Shown here one piece after another: positions 24,351-35,261 of a DNA stretch of 64,000 nucleotides (position 1 is its first letter; each line of letters starts with the position of its first letter). The notes beneath the pieces are model-generated. The model was not told the DNA's origin, did not search any database, and worked only from the letters and a program-made list of their open reading frames with translations. The stretch covers positions 8,556,001 to 8,620,000 of the forward strand of contig NW_024465751.1 in NCBI RefSeq assembly GCF_017591425.1, written 5' to 3'. The DNA is from Ochotona curzoniae (Eukaryota > Chordata > Mammalia > Lagomorpha > Ochotonidae). Made by a program: the position numbers and the translations under genes.

Positions 24351-24719
24351 GTAAGCAGATGGAGGGCTGGCATCCAGTGGCAACCATGCACAGTGTGCAA
24401 ACTCTCTTCTGTGGATGGCTTCCCTGGGACATGAGGCTCACGTTGTCAGAGTTCTGCTGGCTTGCGGTTTTCATTGTTCAGAGTGCATGTTAGGAGTAGA
24501 CACTAGTTTTCCAGGTGATCATGTGCCAAGGGGACGAGGTGGCCTGGTGTGCTCCTTGGTTGTTTCCAGTGTCTGCAGGGTGAAGAGCCCTAAGCTTTGC
24601 CCTCGCTTGTCATCTCCCTCTTGACGTGGGCCATCCTGTGGTTTCCCTCATTTGGAAGCAGTGTAGATGATGGATGGGCCATTTTTCTGGATTGACAGAA
24701 AATAAGGAACCCTTCTTGT

Positions 24720-24885
24720 CCTAAGTCCCATCTCCCATCTTGTTTCCTCTTGGCGTATGTCACTACATCTGATTCTCACCCCTTGAACTCAAGACTTTTG
24801 ACTTATTCATGCCTGAACTGCCCATCTCCACCCTCCACCCCTCCTGCCAAACCAGTCAGTGCCTAGAACATAGTAATGATGAAGG
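24720..24885 (+). mobile_element. L2 3' fragment, sense
   Basis: Pyrimidine-rich 'cccatctcccatcttg', 'gcgtatgtcactacatctgattctc', and 'agtcagtgcctagaacatagtaatgatgaa' match the L2 3' end order, which closes with a 'gcctagaacat' type box. Confidence 0.5.
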
Positions 24886-25399
24886 TGCATATATTAAAGC
24901 CATGGAAATGGGGAGATACTCGGACAGTGTGTGATTGTTTCAGCAAATGTCGAATCCTACCAAGAACTTTTCTAACTTGTAAAAGGCAAAGGAAGAAAAT
25001 GAAGACAATATCCATCACTTATTTAAAGACAGAATATTGCCAGGCAATATTGTGTGGCCCAGTGTGGGTCCCCATCCAAAAGAGGGGACACTGGCTGTTT
25101 CGTGACAACACAGCTCCTCTCTCCTGCCTCTTATCCATTGTTTGTCTGGCTCTCACTGTTGCCTCTATATCTCTGTTCTCATTGTCTTCATCGTTGTGGA
25201 GATGTTGGGAGGTTTGGGTGTTGGCAGCAGGGCAGGGGGATGGGTGGTGGTGTTTGCTAGTCACGTGAGAGTTGAGTTTCTTGGACCTGCGTCATCACAG
25301 GTGCCTCATTAAGTACTTACTTGTACAGCCAGGAAGGACCCTTGCCATTCGTTTAAGAAACCCAGAGACATCTCTGATAGCAGGCAGTGTCGTGGGACC

Positions 25400-25610
25400 A
25401 CAAAAATCCATGCCTGCCTCTGCTTGTCCTTTTGGAGCTTGTGAGTAAGTGAGGCAAATGAGATGTGCAAATACAGAATGCTATTGGAGAAATAGTATGT
25501 TTGATACAGTAATAGTGGTGGAACAAAGTGCTCAAGAACTTTGGGAACGTGAGCTGTTAACTGAGCTCAGGACATCAGGGAAATTTCCCCAAGGGAAGGA
25601 ATATTTCTCC
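25400..25610 (-). mobile_element. L2-like fragment, antisense
   Basis: 'ccttttggagcttgtgagtaagtgaggcaaatgagatgtgcaaatacagaatgctattgg' followed by 'aggacatcagggaaatttcccc' is reminiscent of antisense L2. Tentative. Confidence 0.35.
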
Positions 25611-25790
25611 TCATTTCCAAGATGGCAGTGGTGTTGCAAAGGTTCTCTGGGAAAAAGTGTCAGCTTGCTGTGGGTCTTAACTGGCATCTTTTCAAAATCA
25701 TCTTAAAAATTATTTAAGACACTTTAGAAAAGTGCAGTCCTACAGAACTTAACAGGTAAGCCAATATTTGCTCCTATTGTTCAGTCTGAA

Positions 25791-26106
25791 AGCGGGTATT
25801 GTGGCGTTGTTGGCTAAGTTGCTGCTTGAAATGCCCATGTCCCAAACGGGAGTGCCTAGTTGGTGCTTTAGCTGTTGCACTTATCGAACTCCCCACTGTT
25901 GCACCTAGGAATGCAGCAGCAGATGGTTGAAGTGCTTGGGCCCTGCAGCTCACTGGCTGGAACTGCAGGCTCTCGGCCATGACCTGGCCCAGACCTGGTT
26001 GCTGTGGCTGTTAGAGGATTCAATTCGCAGATGGAAGATCTCTGTCTGGCTCTCCTTTTCTGTCACTCTGGCTTTCAAATAAAATAAAATCTTTTTTTTT
26101 TTTTTA
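25791..26106 (+). mobile_element. CSINE-related SINE, older, sense
   Basis: 'gcgggtattgtggcgttgttggctaagttgctgcttgaaatgcccatg', 'gtgcctagttggtgc', 'tctgtcactctggctttcaaataaaataaaatc'. Unusually, the tail ends in a T run rather than poly(A). Confidence 0.8.
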
Positions 26107-26227
26107 AATTCCTAGGTCTATTTTATGTTTTCTTCTACATAGGCAGTATTTGAAACTGGACTTATCACCCATATGTATGTCTTGTTATGTCGGCTACCTG
26201 AATGTGTCCCCTCAAAAAGTTCTACTA

Positions 26228-26563
26228 TTTTTTTAAAAAAAGATTTATTTAGTTATTGGAAAGTCAGATTTACAGAGAGGAGGAGAGACAGTGAGAAAGA
26301 TCTTCTGTCCGATGATTCACTCCCCAAGTGACCGCAATGGCCGATGCTATGCTGATTCGAAGCCGGGTACCAGGAACTTCTTCCAGATATATCCCACATG
26401 CGTGCAGGGTTCCAAAGCTTTGGGCCTTCCTTGACTGCTTTCCCAGGCCACAAGCAGGGAGCTGGATGGGAAGTGGAGCTGCCAGGATTAGAACCGGCGC
26501 CCACATGGGATCCCGGCGTGTTCAAGGTGAGGACTTTAGCTGCTAGGCCATGGTGCCGGGCCC
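26228..26563 (-). mobile_element. CSINE, full length and young-looking
   Basis: 'aaagatttatttagttattggaaagtcagatttacagagaggaggagag' through 'agaaccggcgcccacatgggatcccggcgtgttcaagg' to 'taggccatggtgccgggccc'. Retains several CpGs (ccgg, ggcgcc). Confidence 0.96.
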
Positions 26564-26577
26564 TGTGATTAGTAATT

Positions 26578-26892
26578 TTTAATATGTATGTAATTAAAAA
26601 ATGTGTTTGAGCAGAGAGAGTGTGAAGGAGAGCACGTGAGAAAGAATGAGCCTTCATCCACTGGTTCCTCCTAGATGTTCCCAGCACCCTGGACCAGGCT
26701 GAAGTCAGGAACCAGAAATTGAATCCAGGCCTTCACCGTGGGTGGCAGGGACCCAAATGCTCAAACCATTGTCTGATGTCTTCCTAGACAAACAGTGGCA
26801 GGACACTGGGAGCAGAAAAGTGGGGATGGAACCCAGGCTTCCCATGTGGAACATGGATGTCCTAACCAGTGCCTCAGCTGCTGAGCCCAGTA
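26578..26892 (-). mobile_element. CSINE-related SINE, old
   Basis: 'gtgtttgagcagagagagtgtgaagg', 'catccactggttcctcc', 'gaccaggctgaagtcagg', 'ggaacccaggcttcccatgtgg', ending 'tcagctgctgagcccag'. Lies directly beside the copy ending at 26563. Confidence 0.75.
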
Positions 26893-27507
26893 CGTCCTCC
26901 TGGTCTCATAGTCTAATGTTGAATCGTTGGATGGTCCTGTGAGATAGACCACAAGGGTGACTGTGTTTGCTCAAGAAGAGACTCCCTGGGATGTTCTGGA
27001 ATTGAGGCCACATTTGTCTTGATGCTAGAATATTTTGGCCGTATGTCCTCGTGTTTTGGGTGTTGGGAGTGTGAGAACTCTCCTATGGCTGAAAAATAGC
27101 TACGTGGTTGATAGAGACAAAGGTGGATTTACGGAGATGGCAATGTACTTCTTGTATATCACTGTCAGACAAAATTTTTATTAGGTTTCTACTAAAAAAA
27201 TTATGGAGTGTGTACTTTGAAAATTTTGAAACAGCCAAGTACAGGGATTAAATTCTACCCCAGCATTTCCAAAGATAAAATATCCCAATGAGATATTTTT
27301 GTGTTTACATCAATGAAGCATGTCTTACAGGGAAAAAATCCTGGCTACTAAGCATTATGTGGAATGAAAAATGGAGCCAAATATTTTGATGTGATCTTTT
27401 CAAGAAAGTAACTGCTACAAAACATTTTTCTTGTGCTTTTTATTCAACAGTCTACTATAACATCTTGAAGTAACTATAGATTATTATTATTATTGTTGTT
27501 GTTGTTA
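26893..27507. other. AT-rich unique intronic sequence
   Basis: Nothing recognised except the triplet microsatellite at 27479-27507. Confidence 0.6.
27479..27507. repeat. (ATT)n(GTT)n compound microsatellite
   Basis: Five ATT-type units followed by five GTT units, abutting the T-rich end of the next SINE. Confidence 0.9.
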
Positions 27508-27834
27508 TGAAGAGTCATTTATTTTACTTGAAAGTCAGAGTTACAGAGGCAGAAACAGAGAGAAAGACAAAGATATTCCTTCCCCTGAGTCACTTCCCAA
27601 ATGTCTGTAATGGCCAGAGCTGGACTGGTCTGGAGCTGGGACCCAGGAACTTCTTTTAGGTCTCCTACGTGGGTGCTGGGAAGGGCCCCAAGACTGTGGG
27701 CCATCCTCTGCTGCCTTCCCAGATCATTAGCAGGGAGTTGGATCGGAAGTGGAGCAGCTGGGACTAGAACCAGCACCCACTTGGGATGCGGGCTCTATGT
27801 GCAGATAAGCTTGCTGTCCCACCCTACCAGCCCC
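27508..27834 (-). mobile_element. CSINE-related SINE
   Basis: 'cttgaaagtcagagttacagaggcagaaacagag', 'agtcacttcccaaatgtctgtaatggcc', 'gcagggagttggatcggaagtggagc', 'gggactagaaccagcacccac'. Confidence 0.88.
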
Positions 27835-28397
27835 TGCCTCATTCTTTCTAATGGCTGAATTGAATGGCCCTGCCTGTGGCACAATATTACTCATTTAGTT
27901 AATGGATGTTTAGATTATTTCCAGGTATTTTCTGCTACAGGCTGTGTTGCAGCGAATTTTTGGGTAGGCATTCTTTGGGAGTTCCTCACTGATCTGTGTG
28001 TTCCCCAGGGAAATGATGAATGTGTAACAAGTGCTTCAGTCTGTTTTCAGGAGCAGCAAGATATGTGAGCTGAAGGTTGGGCTGTTAGGCCATGTCAGAG
28101 TCTCTGACAATTTGATATCTACACTGTGTAGAGAGAGGAGCCTTAGTCCAGACTTTGGCTTAGAGCACTTAGGTGTATTTTCTGAGTCCCCTGGGTTGGA
28201 AGTTGTAGGAGGGAATTCTGGTTACTCTAAAGAGTATGCCATTTGAGCAGGTGTGTAGAATTTCAAGCTAGTAGTGATGTCTGCTGTCTGAAATCATGAA
28301 ATGGCAACATTTCACAAAGGAGGAGCCTCTGAAAGGTCTTTGTTCTTTATATATATTTTACAAAAATGCTAAATATATTATAAAATCTCTATATGTA

Positions 28398-28660
28398 TTT
28401 TTTTGGAAAAGCAGATTTACAGAGAGAAGGAGGCAGAGAAAGATCTTTTATCGTCTGATTCACTCCCCAGATGGCTGCTAAGGCCAAAGCTGAGCCAATC
28501 TGAAGCCAAGAACCAGGAGCTAGGGTTCCCATGTGAGTGCCCCTGCCATAAGCAGGGAGCTGGATGGGAAGTGGAGTAACTGGGACATGAGCTGGCACCC
28601 ATGTTGGATGCTGGCACTTGCAGACAGAGGATTAGCCAATTGTGCCATCATGCCACCCCC
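28398..28660 (-). mobile_element. CSINE, internally shortened
   Basis: 'ggaaaagcagatttacagagagaaggaggcag', 'tcactccccagatggctgctaaggcc', 'gccataagcagggagctggatggg'. About 50 bp between the 'ggagc' and 'cacaagcag' boxes are missing relative to full-length copies. Confidence 0.9.
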
Positions 28661-28957
28661 TCTTTCAATGCATGTTTTGTAGTGGATATTGATAAAGAAA
28701 AACTTACTTAGAGCAAACTCAAAATTAGTTACTATGAACAATATCAGACTATTCATTATATACTTGCTGCAAAATGGAATATGGAATTATATAGAAGCTA
28801 TTTTGTTGACTTTTAATGTAAGAAAATGAGTAGCTAATAGCATAATGTGCATGTTTGGGTTAATAATGAGTCTGTAATGAAATTTTCGCTGATTAGGACT
28901 AGGCACAATTGCATATTTTGTTGCTTCTACACTCTGGTAAATGTACAATTTGTATTA

Positions 28958-29232
28958 AGAGTTCAGGGACTAACTTTGGTTAAGTCACCACTGACAGTTC
29001 CGTATGAGAGTACTGGCTGCTCCAGTTCTGATCCAGTTTCCTGCTCAAGTAACTGGGAAGGCCGCTGATGAAAGCCCAAGTGCTTGGGACTCTGCCACCC
29101 CTGTGAGAGATGTTGCTGGCTTTGGCCTGCCTCAGGCCTGGGCTTTTGGAGAGTGAACAGTGGGCAGAGGATAGCTCCCTATCTCCCTTCCTTTCTCACT
29201 CTGCCTTTCAAGTAAATGAATAAACCTGTAAA
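28958..29232 (+). mobile_element. CSINE-related SINE, old, sense
   Basis: 'ctaactttggttaagtcacc', 'gagtactggctgctcc', 'gcccaagtgcttgggactctgcc', 'ctcactctgcctttcaagtaaatgaataaac'. Order and tail match; head is decayed. Confidence 0.75.
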
Positions 29233-29964
29233 AGATCAGCATGAAAGCATACCTCCTCCCGTACTATTGGTCATAAAATCTTAGTCTAGAACGATTTATT
29301 ATATCCTAGACACCATGGAGCAAAGGTTCCATTTTTCCATATTTGTATTAGCTCAGCACTGACTGACATGATGACCTGCATGCAAAGGAACCTATTTCAG
29401 GAAGACAGTCCTTACACCTGTAAGCCTGGCCACTCCCCCATCGGGCTGGCCAGGTGGGTGAGCTAGCCCTCAGTCAGCACTGACCCTTGGAGGCCAGGGC
29501 AGCATTTTCTAGTGTCAGCAAGGGCTGTTGAAGGGTACAGTGTTGTATAGCTTTCACTTGTGTCTGCCTCTGTGGGCATCTCATTACTTTCCTAGCTTTG
29601 AAAAACTGTCTGCAACATTTCAGTGCAGAGTATGAAAGCTGTGAGAGGGAGCTGCAGATTTTCAGCAGGAAAGAAGTGGATCCCAATCATCCCAGATCGT
29701 CTTTAATACCCAAAAACAGGGCATGAGTATGGAAAACACTGTGAGCCAACCTTGACTTTGTACCATGTTAATACATAGCCTAGTTCCCAGTGTCTGGGAA
29801 ATGCATTTCCAGGACCCCTGTAAATGCCTGGACTTTGGGAGAATACAAAACTTTAACAAGGTTTTGGAAAATGAGTCAAAGATGTTTATTCGGGTGCAAC
29901 ATTTTGGTTTCTGTGCATAATTAATCTTCCTCTAATGTATATCTTCCCCTTTTTATTAAGACTT

Positions 29965-30041
29965 ACTAATATATATATCTATATTAGTAAAATATATACA
30001 TATTACTAATATTAGTATATTAGTAATATATATATATTAGT
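29965..30041. repeat. AT-rich inverted repeat (cruciform-prone)
   Basis: Perfect 14-bp arms: actaatatatatat at 29965-29978 and its reverse complement at 30028-30041, with further smaller palindromes (actaatattagt) inside. A SINE sits immediately to the right. Confidence 0.85.
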
Positions 30042-30340
30042 TTTTTTTGAAAGGCAGACTTAGAGAGCAAGATCTCCCATCCACTGGTGCACTCTCCAAA
30101 TGGCTGCAACAGCCAGAGCTGAGCCAATCTGGAATCAGGAGTCTGGAGTCAGGAGCTTCTTCTGGGTCTCCCACATGGATGCAGGGACTCAAGGCTTTGA
30201 GCTGTCCTCAACTCCTTTCCCAGGCCACAAGCAGAGAGCTGGATGGGGAGTGGAGTAGCCAGGACGTGAACCAGCACCCATATGGCATCCCAGCACATGC
30301 AAGGTGAGGATTTAGCCACTGAGCCATCATGGTGGGCCCT
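30042..30340 (-). mobile_element. CSINE inserted next to AT palindrome
   Basis: 'tttgaaaggcagacttagagagc', 'ctccaaatggctgcaacagccagagctgagcc', 'caggccacaagcagagagctggatgg', ending 'gccatcatggtgggccc'. Confidence 0.92.
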
Positions 30341-30405
30341 CCATGTTGTTTGAAGACTCTTCTTCATACTGTCTTTTTTCATATACATACATGTCTATAA
30401 TTAGG

Positions 30406-30719
30406 GGTTTTTTTTTTTAAGTCAGATATACAGAGAGGAGGAGAGACAGAGAGGAAGATCTTCCATCCACTAATTCACTCCCCAAGTGGCCACCACAGCC
30501 GAAACTGAGCTGATCCGAAGCCAGGAGCCTGGACCTTCATCCAGGTCTCCCATGCAGGTGGAGGGACCCAAGGCTTTAGGCTGTCCTCAGCTGCTTTCCC
30601 AGGCCACTAAACAGGGAGCTGAATGGGAAGTGGAGTCACCAGGATTAGAACCGGTAGCCACATGGCATCCCAGTGCATGCAGGTCAAGGACTTTAGTGGC
30701 TAGGCTACCGTGCCAGGAC
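30406..30719 (-). mobile_element. CSINE with near-perfect target duplication
   Basis: 'agtcagatatacagagaggaggagagacagagagg' to 'gctaggctaccgtgccagga'. Flanks ctataattagg (30395-30405) and ctatgattagg (30720-30730) agree at 10 of 11 bases, as expected for a target-site duplication. Confidence 0.95.
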
Positions 30720-30839
30720 CTATGATTAGGTTTTAATGTATAAGTTAGACACAGTAAGATTAGCAGTGACACATTTATGACTGTATTATAAGCTTGTATT
30801 ATTGTAGGAATTTTCCATTTAACATTTTTGAATCTGGTG

Positions 30840-30866
30840 AATATTCAATATTCAATATTCAATATT
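30840..30866. repeat. (ATATTCA)n 7-bp tandem repeat
   Basis: About four copies of atattca in a row. Confidence 0.85.
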
Positions 30867-33206
30867 GGACTATAGTTAGACTGTATGAATGAATGAATCT
30901 GCTCACATGGCAGGAGGGCTGGACCCAGTGCCACTTTGGGATGTCAGGATTCGCTTCTGGCTGACCCCTCTCTGAAGTCTCTGGATGCTTTGGATCTTAC
31001 TGTGGCTCAAAGAGAGCCCTGCTCTTCTTAGGTCAGGTGGAAAGTGCAGCCCCCTTCAGGCCCTTTGCTCTTGGCTGGGAAGGTAGGATGGGAGGGAATC
31101 TTCTCTTCTAGGGGAGGGGGTGCTAGGAACCAATTTCCCTGCTCTAAGCAGAATGGTATTTATCTTCAGGTTTTACTTTAACCAGATTGTTTTGTTGAAA
31201 CTTCACTCACTCTTGACTTCTGTGTTAACTTTTCAAGCCCAGAAGTGTTTCATGTAACTCCAGCTTTACAGTTTCTACCTAGCCAGCTCTTTTTCCTCCA
31301 ACCTGGAGGTTGGAATGGGGAGCCATGCCCAGGAGTGGGGAAGTAGAATCCTACTTTCCAATTGCGTGGCTCATCAGGCTGATAGCTGACAGCAGCCCGG
31401 CCTCTTCCCTGCACGTGGTCTTTTATTATTGCTCTTGGATTGAGTGGCAGCAGTTGGCAGACACAGGCTGTTGATTGTGGTTAACCAGTGTTCCTGGCTG
31501 TGTGGTGTTTTGACTCTGTGTCTCCCCAAAAAGAGCAGTGATCCTGTGCTAGCCCAAAAGGAACTCATGCAGGTCCCCCTTGGAAGAACTCTTACCTTTG
31601 GTGGCCAGGAAGTCGCTGAATACCATCATCCTACTGTGGCGATAGGGAAGGGCCTCCGAGTCCCGGCAAGCACGGGTTGTGGGTTGCTGGATACTAAGCA
31701 AGGTTCTCTCCTGCTCTGTTCAGGGGCGTTTTCCTGCTGAACCTTAGTGGACCTTCCTAGCTGATGTATGGATTGTGATGTGTGCTGGTCTCTGTGTAAT
31801 CTCATTGGCCTTGATCAGTGGCGGAGAATTTTGCAGTAGGGGATGGTCAGGGTGGAACGTGGGGGAAGGGCGAGAGGACTGAACTTGGAAGGGAGGAGTG
31901 TGTGGGGCAGCTGAGTGGATCTGTGAGTGGCATGGTCATTTGTGTCCCTTGGTGGCTTACATAACAAAGTGCTTCCCTCAGCAGTTTTCCCCTGCAGCTC
32001 CCTGCCTTTTCTTTGTATACAAGCTAACCCCACGGCCCCTCGTCCCTTGCCATTGTCTTCATTCTGTCCCCTTCACTCTGCTTCCTACAGATTGGCTTTT
32101 GGTTTAATATGTGGTTAATATTCCCACTGCCCCACCCCCCCGCCACATGCATGCATATGCACACCTTCCTTTCGGTAATATCCTGATTCCCATTCATGAA
32201 AGAGTGCAATTATTTCAGTTCACCCAGGGCCTTTTCCATGTCCCGTGCTTTCTGTGAAAACCATGTGTCCTAGAGCTGTGAACTTGGTCTGGTCTGACCC
32301 ACCTGTCTCAGATAAAAATAACCGCTTGGAATGTAAATGTGAACTTAAAGACACTTGAAGTTGTCAAACCAGCATTTTTGCAGGATGAGTCTGTCCTGCT
32401 AGGCCACAGAGATGCCTTCGCTCTGCTTCCTCTGATAACGGCCCCATCTGAAAAGACACCAGGCGATGCAGAAACTGCTTAGAACTAAAAATTGCACTTG
32501 CATGTGTCCTGGGCTATAGGAAAACGTGTTCCTGGGAAATAAATCCGAGAAAAAGGATATTCAAAAGGTCTTAGGTCATCAAGAATTGCCAGCGAATTCT
32601 CCAGACTTTTTTTTTTTTTAATCTGTAGGCTTTATTTTTAGAAAGCTCGATGAGAGAATTACCTGGAGGGTATTTTTTTTAAGATAACTCCGGTGTGTTA
32701 TTTTTAATATTCTCTTTTATCATATTTTCTCACTCCCACATCTCCCGCCCTTATAGCCCCAAGTGCCTTTTCATTTTATGGGGGTAAACTGAGTCTGTGT
32801 GATGGATGTCCTTGCTGGAGGCCACCTAGTCTGGCACTTCCCATCTCCGTTCTCCCCTTAAGGCTGCCTCATGAGCCTGTTGGTCAGTTGTTCATCTGCA
32901 TGTGTGAGGGTCTTCAAATAGGAAGCAAATGGCTGTGAAAAAACCCTCTGCTTCTTGCTCTCCATGTGTTCCTGCTGGTGAACATTGTTGGTTACTGCCC
33001 AACAGTCCTTGGTCATCTGGTTTTCCAAAGCAGCTTTCCATTTCCATCATGGTCTCCCCTTTTTCTACGACAGGCATTTTTGCTTTTGGCGTAGTTATTT
33101 TTGCTTTTATCTGACTTGTCTGTAACATTTGACACAAACTTGTTATCTGTAAGAATAATGAGGCCTCTCTGTTCATCTCCACTGACTTAGAGATACCCAT
33201 GTGTGA

Positions 33207-33247
33207 GTGTGCGCACACACATACACACACACGTGTGTGTGTACGCA
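33207..33247. repeat. 41-bp alternating purine-pyrimidine tract
   Basis: Strictly alternating GTGTGCGCACAC, then CACACA, then CGTGTGTGTG, then TACGCA. The CA block is flanked by GT blocks, so it can also fold as a hairpin. Z-DNA-type sequence. Confidence 0.85.
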
Positions 33248-33362
33248 GATCCTTTGATTCCCAAATGTTTACAATTGAGGCGGATCTCTTGTTTCTAGTA
33301 AAAGATACTGCTATAGAAATCTGCAGCATTTCCTGCTGTGTATGCCAGGGCCCAGGGACCCT

Positions 33363-33376
33363 GTTGCCATGGAAAC
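33363..33376. promoter_or_regulatory. RFX X-box-type site
   Basis: GTTGCCATGGAAAC, a near-perfect palindromic X-box (consensus GTTGCCATGGCAAC). Binding is inferred. Confidence 0.5.
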
Positions 33377-33386
33377 GAATATCTAG

Positions 33387-33399
33387 CCACTAGGTGGTA
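33387..33399 (+). promoter_or_regulatory. CTCF-core-like site
   Basis: CCACTAGGTGGTA agrees with the CTCF core CCASYAGRKGGC except at the last core position. It is 10 bp downstream of the X-box. Binding is inferred. Confidence 0.3.
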
Positions 33400-34284
33400 C
33401 TTCCCTTTAGAGCCGCATTTGAGCGCATTTCACAGCTCAGTACAATGCAGCTCCTTCTTCCCTTCAAATAAGGGAAGGGGAGAAGTGTGTTGATACCAGC
33501 ACAATGAAAAAATACTGTGTGCTCTTAATATAATCATTCAAAGCAGGGCAATATATGGTTTCCCAGAAATGACTGAAGGTATCAGATGAAACACAAAAGA
33601 ATTCTGGAAGAATGAAAATCCCTCTTCCTGTGCCACTAATCCACAGTCTGCTCTCAGAGTAAACGGGAATGCAAAGCTGACATTCACCCCTCATTCTGTG
33701 GGGCTGCTGGATCTGCCAGAAGGGCTGCAGGGCGGACAAAAGGCTTTCCGCCCTCTGCCCGCACTGACCATCCGGTATGTCCTGACCCCTGTCTTTTAAA
33801 CCCACCCAGGGAAAGAGATCAGAGAAGCCAGGGATTGCGTGCCTGGGTTTCAGCTCTAGATTTGTCATTTAAGCACGTGACTGCCATCTGTGCTTGTTAA
33901 AGGCGGATGTCGATTGTGAGTGTGATGCTTCATTTGGATAATACAATTTAAACTCGAGTGCAAGATGTGCAGCTTGTACTGCAACTGGAGGAAATACTGA
34001 GCCTTGTAAGGCAGCACCTGTCTCCTGGGGTGGTGGGAGCCTTCCCAGTCCCCAGCTACAGGTGGACTTCCAGGGTGCCAGTGTGGCAGATATCAGTGAC
34101 CCATCCTGAGCCCCAGGTACCAGCTGCAGGTACACAGACTGTTTCCTGAGGTCGAGGGTAGAGAAATGCCTCTCCCCATGGTAAGATGAGTACCTATTGC
34201 TCTGAGTATCTTACAGGGAAAGAGTGAGGTGCCTTGGAGCCTCTGCCTGTCACATGGGGAATGGATCTCTGCCCAGCCTCAGCT

Positions 34285-34405
34285 TTGAGCGTTTACTGCC
34301 AGTACTGTGCCAGTCCTTCCGTTGATTAATCTCCTGTTGAGGTCCATGCCTAGAGTCCCATTTGCGAATGAGGGCCCTGGCTTGGAGGTGAAGTGGCTTC
34401 GTCCA
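34285..34405 (-). mobile_element. MIR, antisense, decayed
   Basis: 'gcgtttactgccagtactgtgccagtccttccgttgattaatctcctgttgagg', then 'agagtcccatttgcgaatgagg'. Order fits antisense MIR. Confidence 0.6.
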
Positions 34406-34511
34406 CATGTCCCCTGGTGTAAAAGGAGAACCTCCTTTGGTTCTTGTGGTGCCTCAGTCCCTCCCTTCTTTCCCCCTCTGGGGTCAGCTGAATCACTCAG
34501 GATTGTAGAGA

Positions 34512-34690
34512 GCAGGCTTTCTCGAGCTCAGCCATGTCGACATTGAGGACCAGATGCTTTGTTCTTGTGTGGGGCTGTCCTGTACCTGTGAGATGTTCTG
34601 CAGCATTTTTGACCTTTACTCCTTGCAGTTGGGAAAAACAAACACTACTGAGACATTGCCCCTTGGTTCCTGGAGGTGCAGACAGAACAG
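34512..34690 (-). mobile_element. MER5A-like hAT DNA transposon
   Basis: 'ggctttctcgagctcagcc', 'gacattgaggaccagatgctttgttcttgtgtggggctgtcctgtacctgtgagatg', 'gagacattgccccttgg'. Opposite orientation to the copy at 19844. Confidence 0.8.
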
Positions 34691-34951
34691 GAGCTGTCTG
34701 GTTGGGAGCCAGTGTGTTAGCTGGGTTAGGTGTTTCATTGGACAATTTTGTGAAACCGTGGCTATTTCTTTTTTGAGGCAGTTTTGGACAGATTAGTTTG
34801 TCCAAACTACATTTTTATTACTCATAGCTGAGTCATGATTTTTAGGAATGTGATGGCTGTGTATCGTTTCATCAGACACCACTGCTCTGCTAAATCATTT
34901 GTATAAAGTTTTGTAAATGTAAAGTGCATACTTAAAAATTTTGGTTTTGAC

Positions 34952-35261
34952 ATTTTTATTGTTTTTGGAAGGCTGAGTGAGAGATACGAAAACTCATCTT
35001 TTGGTTCACTCCCCAAATGTCTTAAACAGCCAAGAGTAGGCCAGGCTAAGGCCAGGAGGCTGGAACACAGTCCAGATGTCTAGTTGGATGGCAGGAACCC
35101 AAGTACTTGAGCTGTCATGTACTGCCATCAAAGAATGCAGAGTGGCAGGAAGCTGAATTAGAAGCAGAGGACCTGGGACTCCAAGCTGGTGCTGTGGTAT
35201 ATATAGGATGTGATCATCCTGAAGCTATAGCACATGTGCTGTGCCACATACCTGTCCCAGC
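34952..35261 (-). mobile_element. CSINE-related SINE, old
   Basis: 'tttttggaaggctgagtgagag', 'ggttcactccccaaatgtcttaaacagcc', 'ggccaggctaaggccagg', 'caggaagctgaattagaagcagagg', ending 'gtgctgtgccacatacc'. Confidence 0.8.

Larger units (their letters stand above)
30867..34284. other. CSINE-free intronic sequence
   Basis: 3.4 kb with no SINE recognised. It holds a T run at about 32609-32621, a Z-DNA-type tract and RFX/CTCF-like motifs, listed separately. Many short overlapping open frames, none resembling a protein. Confidence 0.55.

Noticed and set aside
26253..26687. 144-residue minus-strand open frame
   Set aside because: It is the sense strand of a CSINE plus its neighbour. Similar chance frames recur at every young CSINE copy.
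32892..33329. 145-residue minus-strand open frame with Cys-Val repeats
   Set aside because: The repeat is the translated CA/GT tract; no family resemblance.
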